This document shows positions 26,144-33,961 of a stretch of DNA of 64,000 bases, piece after piece. The first letter of the stretch is position 1. Every line of letters starts with the position of its first letter. Source of the DNA: Caulobacter hibisci. Lineage in GTDB: Bacteria > Pseudomonadota > Alphaproteobacteria > Caulobacterales > Caulobacteraceae. The DNA lies in contig NZ_JADWOX010000011.1 in NCBI RefSeq assembly GCF_016135805.1, positions 103,508 through 167,507 on the forward strand, given 5' to 3'. The position numbers and the translations under genes are program-made. Under the pieces are notes generated by a model that was not told the origin of the DNA, ran no database searches, and saw only the letters and a program-made list of their open reading frames with translations.

Positions 26144-26208
26144 AGCGAACGAAACGCCGTCCGCGTCGTTGACTCCCAGCGCCAAGCGGCGCGCTGGAGG
26201 AACGCGAC

Positions 26209-27081
26209 ATGGCCTACCGCCCAACTTGGCAGGGACACCTTCGCCTGTCCCTCGTGACCTGCCCGGTAGCCCTCTACACCGCCACCGACAGCGGCGGCGA
26301 CGTGCATTTCAATCTGATCAATCCCAAGACTAACAACCGCATCAAGATGATCACGACGGATCCCGACACCGGGCCCATCGAGCGCGCGGATTTGGTCAAG
26401 GGCTATGAGATCTCCAAGGGCGAATACATCCTGCTGACACAGGACGAGATCAACAGCGTCAAGCTGGAGAGCACCAAGACCATCGACATCGAGCGGTTCG
26501 TGCCCGCCGACGAGATCGATCGCGTCTATTGGGACAACCCCTACTATCTGGCGCCGGACGGCAAGCTGGCGCAGGAGGCCTTCGCGGTGATCCGCGAGGC
26601 AATGGAGCGCTCGGGCCAGATCGCCCTTGGCCGGGTGGTGATGTCCACCCGTGAGCGCCTGCTGGCCCTGGAGCCGCGCGGTAAGGGAATCCTCGCCTAC
26701 ACCCTTCGCACAGACGCCGAGGTGCGCAAGGAAGACGAGATCTTCGAGGGCATCAGCGACAAGGCGCCCGACAAAGCGATGATCGCCATCGCCGAGAAGA
26801 TCATCGAGCAGCAGGAAGGCCCGTTCGATCCCAGCCAGTTCGTCGACCGCTACGAGGAAGCCCTCAAGGAGCTGATCAAGGCCAAGCAGAAGGGCCACAA
26901 GGTCGAGAAGGTCGCAGAGCCGGAGGACACCAACGTCGTGGACCTGATGGCGGCCCTACGCGCGAGCCTGGGCGGCAAGGCCCCGGCCTCGTCCGGCAAG
27001 ACGCAATCCAGGACCGCCGCCAAGGCAAGCAAACCCGCGGCCAAGACGGCGTCGAAGCCCAAGGCCCGCAAGGCTAGCTGA
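26209..27081 (+). CDS. ku: Ku protein, non-homologous end joining
   Basis: A 290-residue bacterial Ku. It has the characteristic start YRPTWQGHLRLSLVTCPVALY and the core blocks VKGYEISKGEYILL and YYLAPDG, then ARVVMSTRER-like and FDPSQFVDRYEEAL. The Lys/Ala-rich tail is typical and recruits LigD or binds DNA. No ligase D gene is in the window, so it would have to use one elsewhere. It adds double-strand break repair to the cargo. Confidence 0.95.
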   Translation: MAYRPTWQGHLRLSLVTCPVALYTATDSGGDVHFNLINPKTNNRIKMITTDPDTGPIERADLVKGYEISKGEYILLTQDEINSVKLESTKTIDIERFVPADEIDRVYWDNPYYLAPDGKLAQEAFAVIREAMERSGQIALGRVVMSTRERLLALEPRGKGILAYTLRTDAEVRKEDEIFEGISDKAPDKAMIAIAEKIIEQQEGPFDPSQFVDRYEEALKELIKAKQKGHKVEKVAEPEDTNVVDLMAALRASLGGKAPASSGKTQSRTAAKASKPAAKTASKPKARKAS

Positions 27082-27630
27082 TCACGCCTCGCCGCCAGCG
27101 TTGGTGAACGCCCGTCGCGCGGCGACCAGGGACTTCTCGCCTTCTCGCTTGTCCTTGCGCCAGCGCGCCCGGGAGGCTTCGTCCTCGGCATCGAGCGCTG
27201 CGCGCCGACGCTCGATGTCGGCTTCCTCGTCGATCCGCCGCTGATTGATCTTGGCCAGCGCCGTCTCGGCCGCGTCCAGGGCGCGGCGGTCAGGCTTGGG
27301 GCGCGGGGGCGGCGCCTTGGTCTTCTCGACAATCTTCAGCCGCGGCCCCTGGCGCTCGGGCGCGTCCGGAACCTTCGGCAAGCCCGGCTCCAGGCTGAAG
27401 GCGTCGTTGGAGCCGACGGCGCGGCGCAGCGGCGTTTCGGGATGGGCGCTGGCCGCCTCTACGACCTGCGGATCGGTGACGAGGCTTGCGCGCCCTTCGG
27501 TGAAGAGGTTCTGGCGCGTCCCCCAGGCGGCGAGCGCGGCGATCTGGTTGGGCGCGGCGACGACCGACTCGTGGAAGCCAAACTGGGCCTGGTAAACCTT
27601 GAGCCGGCGCTTGGCGGGGGCCTTGGCCAT
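27082..27630 (-). CDS. 182-aa hypothetical protein with charged C-terminal coil
   Basis: N-terminal part (KVYQAQFGFHESVVAAPNQIAALAAWG) looks like a small folded domain; the C-terminal half is a long charged helix (RRIDEEADIERRRAALDAEDEASRARW...). Similar proteins are labelled TolA-like in alphaproteobacteria, but that similarity is probably only compositional. The ATG at 27630 begins MAKAPAKRRLK. It converges on the ku gene with no gap. Confidence 0.6.
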   Translation of the reverse strand: MAKAPAKRRLKVYQAQFGFHESVVAAPNQIAALAAWGTRQNLFTEGRASLVTDPQVVEAASAHPETPLRRAVGSNDAFSLEPGLPKVPDAPERQGPRLKIVEKTKAPPPRPKPDRRALDAAETALAKINQRRIDEEADIERRRAALDAEDEASRARWRKDKREGEKSLVAARRAFTNAGGEA

Positions 27631-27665
27631 GACGTGTCTATCCCAACTGGCTGGGGACGGGCCGG

Positions 27666-27818
27666 TCAGTCGGCGCCATTGCCAGGATCGTCGGCCGTCG
27701 GATCGTGCGTCGCGTCGGTCTTCTTGTTGGGGTCGAGGGCGGGATGGGGCGGCGCCTCCTGGCCGGCGGGGTGGGGGCGTTCGGGCGTTTGGGGAGCGTT
27801 GTCGGGGTCCTGGCTCAT
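27666..27818 (-). CDS. 50-aa hypothetical protein
   Basis: An ATG at 27818 behind AAGGAGACACC opens a 50-codon frame rich in P, D and N (MSQDPDNAPQTPERPHPAG...), predicted disordered. The strong ribosome-binding site supports it. It lies just upstream of, and in the same direction as, the 182-aa gene. No family recognised. Confidence 0.5.
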   Translation of the reverse strand: MSQDPDNAPQTPERPHPAGQEAPPHPALDPNKKTDATHDPTADDPGNGAD

Positions 27819-27908
27819 CGGTGTCTCCTTGGCCGCGCCGCCGGCTTGGCCGATCGCGGCGCCGGGGCGTTAAAGGCCAATCCCCGTCGCCCAGGCCGGT
27901 TCCGCCCC

Positions 27909-28682
27909 GTGAAGATCGCAACCTTCAACATCAACAACGTGGTCCGCCGGTTCGACAATCTGGTCGACTGGCTCGACGAGGCTCAGCCCGACATCGTCTG
28001 CCTCCAGGAACTGAAGGCCGAGACCAGCGCGTTTCCGCGCCAAGCCCTGGAGCAGATGGGGTACGGCGCGGCGGTGGTTGGGCAGCGTAGCTGGAACGGG
28101 GTTGCGATCCTGGCGCGCGACGCAGTGCCCGTGGTGACCCGCACCGCCCTGCCGGGCGATCCCGCGGACGGCCAGGCGCGCTATGTCGAAGCCGCGGTCC
28201 GGGGAGTGATCATCGGCTGCCTTTATCTCCCCAACGGCAATCCAAGGCCTGGTCCCAAGTTCGACTACAAAATGGCCTGGTTCGAGCGCCTGATCGCTCA
28301 CGCCCAGACCCTGATGTCCAGCAGCGCGCCGGTGGTTCTGGCCGGGGACTACAACGTCGTGCAGACCGAGGCCGACATCTATCAGCCCCATAGCTGGAAG
28401 GGCGATGCGCTGCTTCAGCCGCAAAGCCGCGCGGCGTTCGCAAAGCTTTTGGACCAGGGATGGATCGACGCCTTGCGGGCGATCCATCCGGACGGGCCGC
28501 TCTGGACGTTCTGGGCCTATCTTCGCAATCGCTGGCCGGCCGACAAGGGTCTACGCCTGGACCACTTGCTGATCAGTCCCGATCTTGGCGAGCGCCTTTT
28601 GGAGGCTGGGGTGGACCGCTGGGTGCGGGGACAGGCCGAGGCCAGCGACCATGCGCCGGCTTGGATCGAGCTCGATCTTTAG
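27909..28682 (+). CDS. xthA: Exonuclease III/AP endonuclease homologue
   Basis: A 257-residue member of the exonuclease-endonuclease-phosphatase fold. KIATFNINNV, QPDIVCLQELKAE (metal-binding Glu), GWSxNGVAIL-like SWNGVAIL, VVLAGDYNVV, and the C-terminal LRLDHLLIS and SDHAPAW identify an ExoIII-type AP endonuclease. It starts at GTG 27909; the upstream frame has no site. It would cut at abasic sites, complementing the SRAP protein. Confidence 0.92.
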   Translation: MKIATFNINNVVRRFDNLVDWLDEAQPDIVCLQELKAETSAFPRQALEQMGYGAAVVGQRSWNGVAILARDAVPVVTRTALPGDPADGQARYVEAAVRGVIIGCLYLPNGNPRPGPKFDYKMAWFERLIAHAQTLMSSSAPVVLAGDYNVVQTEADIYQPHSWKGDALLQPQSRAAFAKLLDQGWIDALRAIHPDGPLWTFWAYLRNRWPADKGLRLDHLLISPDLGERLLEAGVDRWVRGQAEASDHAPAWIELDL

Positions 28683-28710
28683 GCCCGTGCTCGCGTCGGC
28701 CAAAGCCGCT

Positions 28711-28842
28711 TTACGGGCGGGGCCAAGCATAGACCTCGTTGACCATCGCCATGATCAACAACACCAGCACGATGAAGGCGCAAACCAAGCAGCCAACGCC
28801 GAGCGTAGTGAAGAAGCGACCCGAGCGTCTGCGGTGGACCAT
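28711..28842 (-). CDS. 43-aa membrane protein, candidate SOS-induced peptide
   Basis: ATG 28842 with GAGG upstream opens a 43-codon gene. The product has a basic N-terminus (MVHRRRSGRFF), one long hydrophobic helix (CLVCAFIVLVLLIMAMV) and a short tail. A perfect LexA box lies 58 bp upstream. Caulobacter has the SOS-induced small membrane protein SidA, which inhibits cell division; this could be an analogue, but sequence homology is not evident. It resembles the 38-aa protein at 16485 in layout. Confidence 0.6.
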   Translation of the reverse strand: MVHRRRSGRFFTTLGVGCLVCAFIVLVLLIMAMVNEVYAWPRP

Positions 28843-28899
28843 TATGCCTCGTGTTCCCCCCAGCTAGGTCGGTGATGCTTACCGCGATTCTAAATGTAT

Positions 28900-28914
28900 G
28901 TTCGTGATTTGTTC
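28900..28914 (-). promoter_or_regulatory. LexA box upstream of the 43-aa membrane protein
   Basis: GTTC-gtgattt-GTTC, a perfect SOS operator. No gene starts on the plus strand nearby, so the minus-strand 43-aa gene is the likely target. The stretch from here to 29138 holds no recognisable gene. Confidence 0.8.
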
Positions 28915-29138
28915 GTGCCTGGCGCTGGCGTCAGGGTTGGAGCGTCGGTGCTCGCCCGGCGGCTAGATCGCCGCGGGCAGACCTGCCGAAATTTGGGGAA
29001 GAAGGGGCGACCCGGCGCATCAGTCGGGGGGCATAGGCGCCGGGCCGCTGTCTTCCGGAGAAGACCTGTTACCAACCGTCGTTGGGCCATTGGGTTCCGG
29101 GCCGGCGGCTCTCGACCCTTTGCCGAAGTTGGTCTCGA

Positions 29139-29813
29139 TCAATCCTTCGGACACAGGCCCTTGGGCGTCCAAGCCGAGGTGAGCGTCGTTGGGGGGCTGC
29201 CGTCTCCATGCAGGATTAAGGCGAAGCCCTGTCGCGTGTCCTGGCCAATCGCCATCAACAACATGGGCGGCCCCTGCCGCACCAGTAGCGAATGCCCTGC
29301 GCCACGGGCGACCTGGGCACCATCGGGCGTCTCAAGGCAGCTTCCGCCGCTGACCGCGTAGAACGCTTCGGGTCCGGAGTGGACATGAACAGGCGCGGTC
29401 ATGCCGGGCGTAAACGTCGATTTCAGGTATTCGGCGCTGAAGTTGCCCTGCACGGTCCCGACTGGAAGCGGGCCGACGTCGGCGAGATGGACGCCGCCTT
29501 CGAGTTGGCGTCCCTTGGCACCTAGGTCGAACAGCCAGACCCTGCCGAAGGCCTGTGCGACTACGCCATGTTGCGGCTTGGCGTGTTCGGCGGCTTCGAC
29601 GTCGGCAAAGGTGTAGATATTCCAGTAGAGCGGCGTCTGAGGCAGCGCCCCAAGTTCCTGGTGTGCGACAAGGCAAGCCGGTCCCGGCGTCTCTCCAGCT
29701 TGTCCAGAACAGGTTCGCGACGTCGCCTGGGCGTTGGCCGTCAGCGGCGTCATAGCGACCAAGGCGAGCGCGCCGAGTATTCCCGCCAACGCCTTTGGTG
29801 AAATCCAGATCAT
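29139..29813 (-). CDS. Exported cupin-domain protein
   Basis: A 224-residue protein with a signal peptide (MIWISPKALAGILGALALVAMTPLTANA-QA) and a cupin barrel: APVHVHSGPEAFYAVSGG is the metal-binding motif, with GGSCLETPDG and GHSLLVRQGPPML following. The function of periplasmic cupins of this sort is unknown. The ATG at 29813 gives the best signal peptide; ATG 29855 is possible. The region around it is slightly less GC-rich than its neighbours, which may mean separate acquisition. Confidence 0.75.
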   Translation of the reverse strand: MIWISPKALAGILGALALVAMTPLTANAQATSRTCSGQAGETPGPACLVAHQELGALPQTPLYWNIYTFADVEAAEHAKPQHGVVAQAFGRVWLFDLGAKGRQLEGGVHLADVGPLPVGTVQGNFSAEYLKSTFTPGMTAPVHVHSGPEAFYAVSGGSCLETPDGAQVARGAGHSLLVRQGPPMLLMAIGQDTRQGFALILHGDGSPPTTLTSAWTPKGLCPKD

Positions 29814-30056
29814 GGTCTGCCTTGCCGATGAAGAGCCGTCGTGAAGGTGCCTCATGTAATGTCCGCTAGCCACCCTTAGCCGACATAAGATCCGTCCGTT
29901 TCTGGCGGGTTGGTAGCGGTGGATGTCCCCGCCGCAGGGGCGGATGGTGACCGAGACAGCCACGTTCCCGATCTGACCCGCCTAATCGGCCAGCGGGTCG
30001 GCTTGCCACGCTCTGTGGCCGGTCGCCATTTCGCCCCAAGGCGCCTTTGCATTTGC

Positions 30057-30353
30057 TCAGGTGACGATGACCCGCTCGGGCGCGGCCGTCAGCTCCTCGT
30101 ACTCGCCGATCGCCAGGCCCTGCTGGGCGACCTGCGCCCGGGTGATGATGTGGGTGTCGTTGGCTCTTGCAACACGCACGCGCACGCCGCGATAGCGCTG
30201 GCCGCGAACCGCCGAGGTGGTCTCGGTGCGGATCTCGGTACCGTAGAGCTTGTCGTTGAGCAGCAGCAGGCCCGGCCGCAGGCCATCGTCGCCCTTGGCG
30301 AGCGCCTCGGCGGTCATCTCGTCCAGCTCTTTGTCGATCTCTTCCTTGGTCAT
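30057..30353 (-). CDS. 98-aa hypothetical protein
   Basis: An acidic N-terminal helix (MTKEEIDKELDEMTAEALAKGDDG) then a strand-rich part (LLLLNDKLYGTEI, QRYRGVRVRVARAND). No family recognised. It lies downstream of ardA in the same direction, separated by two GC hairpins. Confidence 0.5.
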   Translation of the reverse strand: MTKEEIDKELDEMTAEALAKGDDGLRPGLLLLNDKLYGTEIRTETTSAVRGQRYRGVRVRVARANDTHIITRAQVAQQGLAIGEYEELTAAPERVIVT

Positions 30354-30377
30354 CGAACCGCTCTAGGGCGATTCCTC

Positions 30378-30404
30378 CGCGCCGGCGCCCAAAGCGCCGG
30401 CGCG
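30378..30404. terminator. GC hairpin between ardA and the 98-aa gene
   Basis: CGCGCCGGCGC, loop CCAAA, GCGCCGGCGCG: a perfect 11-bp stem without a U-run. Confidence 0.45.
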
Positions 30405-30458
30405 CCCGGCGAGGGTTCCTGTAGCGGGCAAGCTCGTGAACGCCCTGCTGTCATGACG

Positions 30459-30481
30459 GCCGCCCCGGAAACCGGGGCGGC
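30459..30481. terminator. Hairpin just after ardA
   Basis: GCCGCCCCGG, loop AAA, CCGGGGCGGC: a perfect 10-bp stem. A TTTGTT run follows on the plus strand only. It lies 8 bp beyond the ardA stop, and may end ardA transcription or block antisense entry. Confidence 0.55.
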
Positions 30482-30488
30482 TTTGTTC

Positions 30489-31019
30489 TCACGCCCCAGA
30501 AAACACATGCAATCGCCCGCTCGGGGCAGCGAGCGAGAAGACATCGCCATTGATCTGCGCGTCCCGGGCCATGGCCTCGTAATCGATGTAGTGGCGCAAG
30601 GCCTCCGGGATCTGGATCGTCTCCTCGGTCAGGTCCTGGAGGTAGTCGGCCAAGCTGTCGAAAACACCGCGATAGCCGTCTTCGATCACGCGCCCGGCCT
30701 CGTCGAGGTCGCCACTGACGTGGGCCAGCACCAAGGCCCCCAGCTCGCCGCGCTCGCGCAGGAACGCGGCGATCTCCACCACCTTGTCGATGCAGGCGTA
30801 TTCGCCGATCCCCACCCCGCCAAAACCCTCGTAATCGTGGATCGCGTGTTCCTCGGCCGAGGGGATGGGCGAGGCCTTCAGCATCGCGTTGATGGCCTCC
30901 CACACCGCGTCGGCGTCATCGCCAACCTCGATCCAGACTCCGTGCAGGCGTCCAGAGTTGTAGGCCGCCAGGCAGGCGACATAGATGCGGGGCTCCAGGG
31001 TTTCACCGGCCTTGCCCAT
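30489..31019 (-). CDS. ardA: ArdA antirestriction protein
   Basis: A 176-residue acidic DNA mimic that inhibits type I restriction enzymes when the element enters a new host. The start region RIYVACLAAYNSGRLHGVWIEV is the ArdA signature, followed by acidic helices (EEHAIHDYEGFGG, YACIDKVVEIAAFL) and a C-terminal AQINGDVF. GGAGG precedes ATG 31019. Its promoter region shares a repeated leader with the ParB-like gene, as expected for genes expressed early on entry. Confidence 0.92.
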   Translation of the reverse strand: MGKAGETLEPRIYVACLAAYNSGRLHGVWIEVGDDADAVWEAINAMLKASPIPSAEEHAIHDYEGFGGVGIGEYACIDKVVEIAAFLRERGELGALVLAHVSGDLDEAGRVIEDGYRGVFDSLADYLQDLTEETIQIPEALRHYIDYEAMARDAQINGDVFSLAAPSGRLHVFSGA

Positions 31020-31039
31020 GGCTTTCCTCCTTGAGGCAG

Positions 31040-31165
31040 GGGTTCGTCATCGAACCCTTGCCCGTCGGCGAGACCGGGGGTGCAAGCGGAGGGCCGGCTT
31101 CGCGGGGACCCGGCTGCAGGACCCGCAGGGGCCGAAGCTGGGCGGAAGCCGGTTCGAAGCGCGCC
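31040..31165 (-). promoter_or_regulatory. Repeated leader upstream of ardA
   Basis: Blocks 31059-31119 and 31134-31165 match the leader of the ParB-like gene. Between block 1 and the ribosome-binding site is a perfect hairpin, GGGTTCG-TCAT-CGAACCC (31040-31057). The downstream hairpin differs in sequence from that of the ParB-like leader but has the same place. Confidence 0.6.
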
Positions 31166-31259
31166 CGGGGCGGAGCCCCAAGCCCTGGACGCGCAGCAGC
31201 CAGACAACCAGAAGTCCGCGCTTTGCGCGCCTTCCCGTCTTCCTAAGCCCGATGCAAGC

Positions 31260-31272
31260 CGCTAGCTTGGCC
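31260..31272 (+). promoter_or_regulatory. Promoter-like CGCTAGCTTGGCC before the HEPN operon
   Basis: The same 13-mer as at 16451-16463, at 20 bp from the start codon of the first HEPN-like gene; GCTAG fits a Caulobacter -10 element. Confidence 0.45.
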
Positions 31273-31292
31273 GTGCGAGGAAGCCGCCCATC

Positions 31293-31868
31293 ATGCTGCT
31301 CGACATTCCCCTGCCCGATCGCGAGCAGCCGCTGGAAATGATCTGGCCGTCTCCAGCCGGGCCCGTCGGCGTCCTGAGATTTGAGACGCCAGACCAGTGG
31401 CGCGCCTTTATCGACAAGCTGGGCGTCCACCCGGCAATTCCCCAGATCGTCATCGGCAAGTTCGCCCGCGCCCAGACCCTGTATCTGCTGGGTTGGATCG
31501 ATCTTGGCCTCGTCAAAGCCGGTGAACTGGCCGCCTTGATCGCTCTCGAATTGGCCCTGACCGACCGCTACGGCGGGGCCTATCCGGAGAAGAAGCCAAG
31601 CTTCGCCACGCTACTCCGTCATCTCGTCCAGAAGGACGGGCTGACCGATGGGGCGATCCCCATGGTGGCCAAGTGCGGCGGGACCGCGGTCGGGCAACTG
31701 ATCGGCGATGTGCGGCCAACCCTGGCCGAACGCCGTAACAGCCTGGCGCACGGCGACCCCTTCGAGGGCTGGCCGACGAGCGGTCTGCTGGAACTGGCGC
31801 GCGACCTGATCAACTACGCCTATCGCGGCTACATCCGCGAACTTGCTGGCCAGGACGCCGCTTCATGA
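31293..31868 (+). CDS. HEPN-like protein 1 of three-gene operon
   Basis: A 191-residue protein. A helical C-terminal half carries ELALTDRYGG, TLLRHLVQKDGL and the motif R148-x4-H153 (RRNSLAHG), typical of HEPN RNase domains. The N-terminal 55 residues include a WRAFIDKLGV segment of unknown fold. The product would be a small cytosolic HEPN protein, either an RNase or an adaptor. ATG 31293 follows GAGGAAG. The stop overlaps gene 2 as ATGA, so the three proteins are probably made together. Confidence 0.6.
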   Translation: MLLDIPLPDREQPLEMIWPSPAGPVGVLRFETPDQWRAFIDKLGVHPAIPQIVIGKFARAQTLYLLGWIDLGLVKAGELAALIALELALTDRYGGAYPEKKPSFATLLRHLVQKDGLTDGAIPMVAKCGGTAVGQLIGDVRPTLAERRNSLAHGDPFEGWPTSGLLELARDLINYAYRGYIRELAGQDAAS

Positions 31869-32596
31869 CCCCGTTTCGCTGGAAGAACTGCTTTGCCGAT
31901 GTCCAGGCAAGCCAGCACGACCTGACGATCCAATCCTATTTCGACGACGTCATATCGCCAGCCCTGGCCACCCTCGAAGCGCGTATCGCCGAGCTTGGCC
32001 GCAGCGATGATCCGGGCGACCGCTTCGCCCAATCCGACATGGAGGACGTCCTGCGCGAGGCGAAGCTGGCGTTCGGCCTCTCGATCCAATCGATCTGGGA
32101 GCGCCAACTGCGCGGCTATCTGAGTGGTTGCGCCAGGGATCTGCGGCCCGACGAGCCTTTCGCGGCCAAGATCGAGAAGGCCGTCTGGGACAAGCTGTGC
32201 AAGATTTTCCGGACGCTGCGCGGCATCAGGCTCGAAGCGTTCCCTGCCTTTGCCGCGCTCGACATGCTTCACCACCTGGGGAACGCTTGCCGCCACGGCG
32301 ACGGCGACTCGGCGATCAAGCTGGCCAACCTGTGTCCCGATCTTTGGCCGACGGTTCCACCGCTGCCGCCCGAGTTCGATCCGCCGCCGCCCAGCCCGCC
32401 GCCCGTGGCGGCCATGGATATTCCGGTCGAGCGCCTGGCATGGTTGGTCGCCGCCATCGCCCAGTTCTGGCGGGACGCGGAGTATATCTACAACGAGAGC
32501 ATCGAGACCAAGCACCCCAGTCTCGAAGCCCACCTCGTCCGGGAACGCGCCGAGCGCCACTGGACGCCGCAGGCGCATGCGGACGACGTCGCATGA
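31865..32596 (+). CDS. HEPN-like protein 2 of three-gene operon
   Basis: A 243-residue helical protein. Its centre contains LDMLHHLGNACRHGDGDSA, an RHG motif (R143, H144) in the sequence setting seen in HEPN-like helices, although the strict Rx4H spacing is absent. A proline-rich linker (residues 163-180) separates it from a C-terminal helical part (LAWLVAAIAQFWRDAEYIYNE). It may be a structural or inactive partner. Both ends overlap neighbours by four bases. Confidence 0.5.
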   Translation: MTPFRWKNCFADVQASQHDLTIQSYFDDVISPALATLEARIAELGRSDDPGDRFAQSDMEDVLREAKLAFGLSIQSIWERQLRGYLSGCARDLRPDEPFAAKIEKAVWDKLCKIFRTLRGIRLEAFPAFAALDMLHHLGNACRHGDGDSAIKLANLCPDLWPTVPPLPPEFDPPPPSPPPVAAMDIPVERLAWLVAAIAQFWRDAEYIYNESIETKHPSLEAHLVRERAERHWTPQAHADDVA

Positions 32597-33930
32597 CCCT
32601 CGACCAGCAGATGCTCGCCGCCCTGCGGGCGCTTTGGGCGATCCCCGCACCGGGCCCGCGCAGCCTCCAGTCCGCTCCGGCCTTCATGGAGCTCTCAAAG
32701 CTGTGCGAAACGCGCTACGGTCGCGGCGCGGCCAGGTTCGCGCTGAGCACGGCGTTGCGGTCGCTGGGCCTGCCCTGCACGCTACCGGCCGTCCACGCTA
32801 ACCTGGCCCAGGATCCCGAACAGGCGGCCCTGGCCCTCGACGCCGCCTTCACCCAAACGCGGTGCGTGCGCCGGCATATGTGTCCGCTCGATCTGGCCGA
32901 CGATCTGCCGCCGCTGGCGTTCGGTCCTGTCCGCGTCGGTCGGTTCAGCGCCGACGAGCTGGCGCGTCTGTTCGACGCGCCGCGCCTAGCGAGGAATTTT
33001 CCGGCAAAACCCTTGGACACCGTCGGGCTGGCCCAATTCCACTGGCTGGTGGTTGAGGAAGACATCGAGATCGACCCGCGCCCGGAGGCCCGCTCAATCC
33101 CGGCCCTGTTCATGGACATGAGCCGTGATGTCGGCGAGATCGACCCCCATCTGGGCCGCTTCCCGCAGAGCGTCGAGGCGGCGCTGTTCTTCCTGCTGCT
33201 GGCGCCTTGGGAGGCGTGGTCGACAATGCTGGAAGTCGATTGGCGCGGCTTTCGCCTGCCCTGGATCTATACGATCGACGAAGACCTGTTCAGTTGGCCC
33301 AAACCGCCTCCCAATCCTGACAGCTTGAGCTTGGAGCCCTGGATCGTCCAGGACCATGATGGCGAGGATATCGAGCTGGAGCGGCCCACGACCTTTCCCT
33401 TGGTCGACGAAGCCAAGGCGGGGTTGTCGCGCTGCACCGAGGCCGCCTGGACCGCGCTACGGACGGCGCGGGCGACGGATCTCTTCGAGACCCCCATCGC
33501 CCACTTCCTGGTGCGGGCGTTTCTGGCAGACGGCATGGATGAGGTGATGGCCCATATGACTGCCATCGAAGCCGCGGTCGGGATGGAAGCCGATCACAGG
33601 AAGAAGCTGCTTCCCAAGACCGCGCCGCATCGAGACCTGTCGGCCACCGACCGTGTGGCGGCCAGGGTCGCGGGTCTGCTGGACGATCCCGCAAGCGCGC
33701 AGCTCTACAAGGACCTTTTCGAACTGCGCAGCGCGTTCGTCCATGGGCGCGCGGGCTTGCAGAAGGTGTCGACGCCGCAGCAGGTCAGCGCGCGCGAACT
33801 TGCGCGCCGCACCGCTCGCGCCCTCGTCGACGTGGCCCAGGACGGTCGTCCCAGGAGCGACGCCATGGCCGGCCTGCTCGACAAGGGCGTAGCCGTTCTT
33901 GCCGCGAGCAAGGCCAAGGGCTCGCCCTGA
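32593..33930 (+). CDS. ApeA-like HEPN protein 3 of three-gene operon
   Basis: A 445-residue protein. The C-terminal ~130 residues hold LYKDLFELRSAFVHGR with R379-x4-H384, matching the ApeA-like HEPN domain of an anti-phage HEPN protein. The N-terminal 300 residues are unrecognised, with a Trp-rich stretch (LPWIYTIDEDLFSWP) that may sense a trigger. I chose ATG 32593 because it overlaps the gene 2 stop; the frame is open further upstream, but that would run through gene 2. The likely role is abortive RNA cleavage on infection, by inference. Confidence 0.65.
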   Translation: MTLDQQMLAALRALWAIPAPGPRSLQSAPAFMELSKLCETRYGRGAARFALSTALRSLGLPCTLPAVHANLAQDPEQAALALDAAFTQTRCVRRHMCPLDLADDLPPLAFGPVRVGRFSADELARLFDAPRLARNFPAKPLDTVGLAQFHWLVVEEDIEIDPRPEARSIPALFMDMSRDVGEIDPHLGRFPQSVEAALFFLLLAPWEAWSTMLEVDWRGFRLPWIYTIDEDLFSWPKPPPNPDSLSLEPWIVQDHDGEDIELERPTTFPLVDEAKAGLSRCTEAAWTALRTARATDLFETPIAHFLVRAFLADGMDEVMAHMTAIEAAVGMEADHRKKLLPKTAPHRDLSATDRVAARVAGLLDDPASAQLYKDLFELRSAFVHGRAGLQKVSTPQQVSARELARRTARALVDVAQDGRPRSDAMAGLLDKGVAVLAASKAKGSP

Positions 33931-33961
33931 GAGGCGCGCCAAAGCCGCCCCTTCCGCGCCC

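Noticed and set aside
28894..29361. Plus-strand open frame starting near the LexA box at 28900
   Set aside because: No ribosome-binding site, and half of it is antisense to the cupin gene; the SOS box is better assigned to the minus-strand small gene.
31040..31057. GTTCGTCATCGAAC as a LexA box
   Set aside because: The half-sites are inverted with a 6-bp spacer, unlike the direct-repeat alphaproteobacterial operator; it is better read as a hairpin in the ardA leader.
32128..32592. Upstream extension of the third HEPN gene
   Set aside because: The frame is open, but it lies wholly inside gene 2 in another frame, and the ATGA overlap at 32593 marks the natural start.
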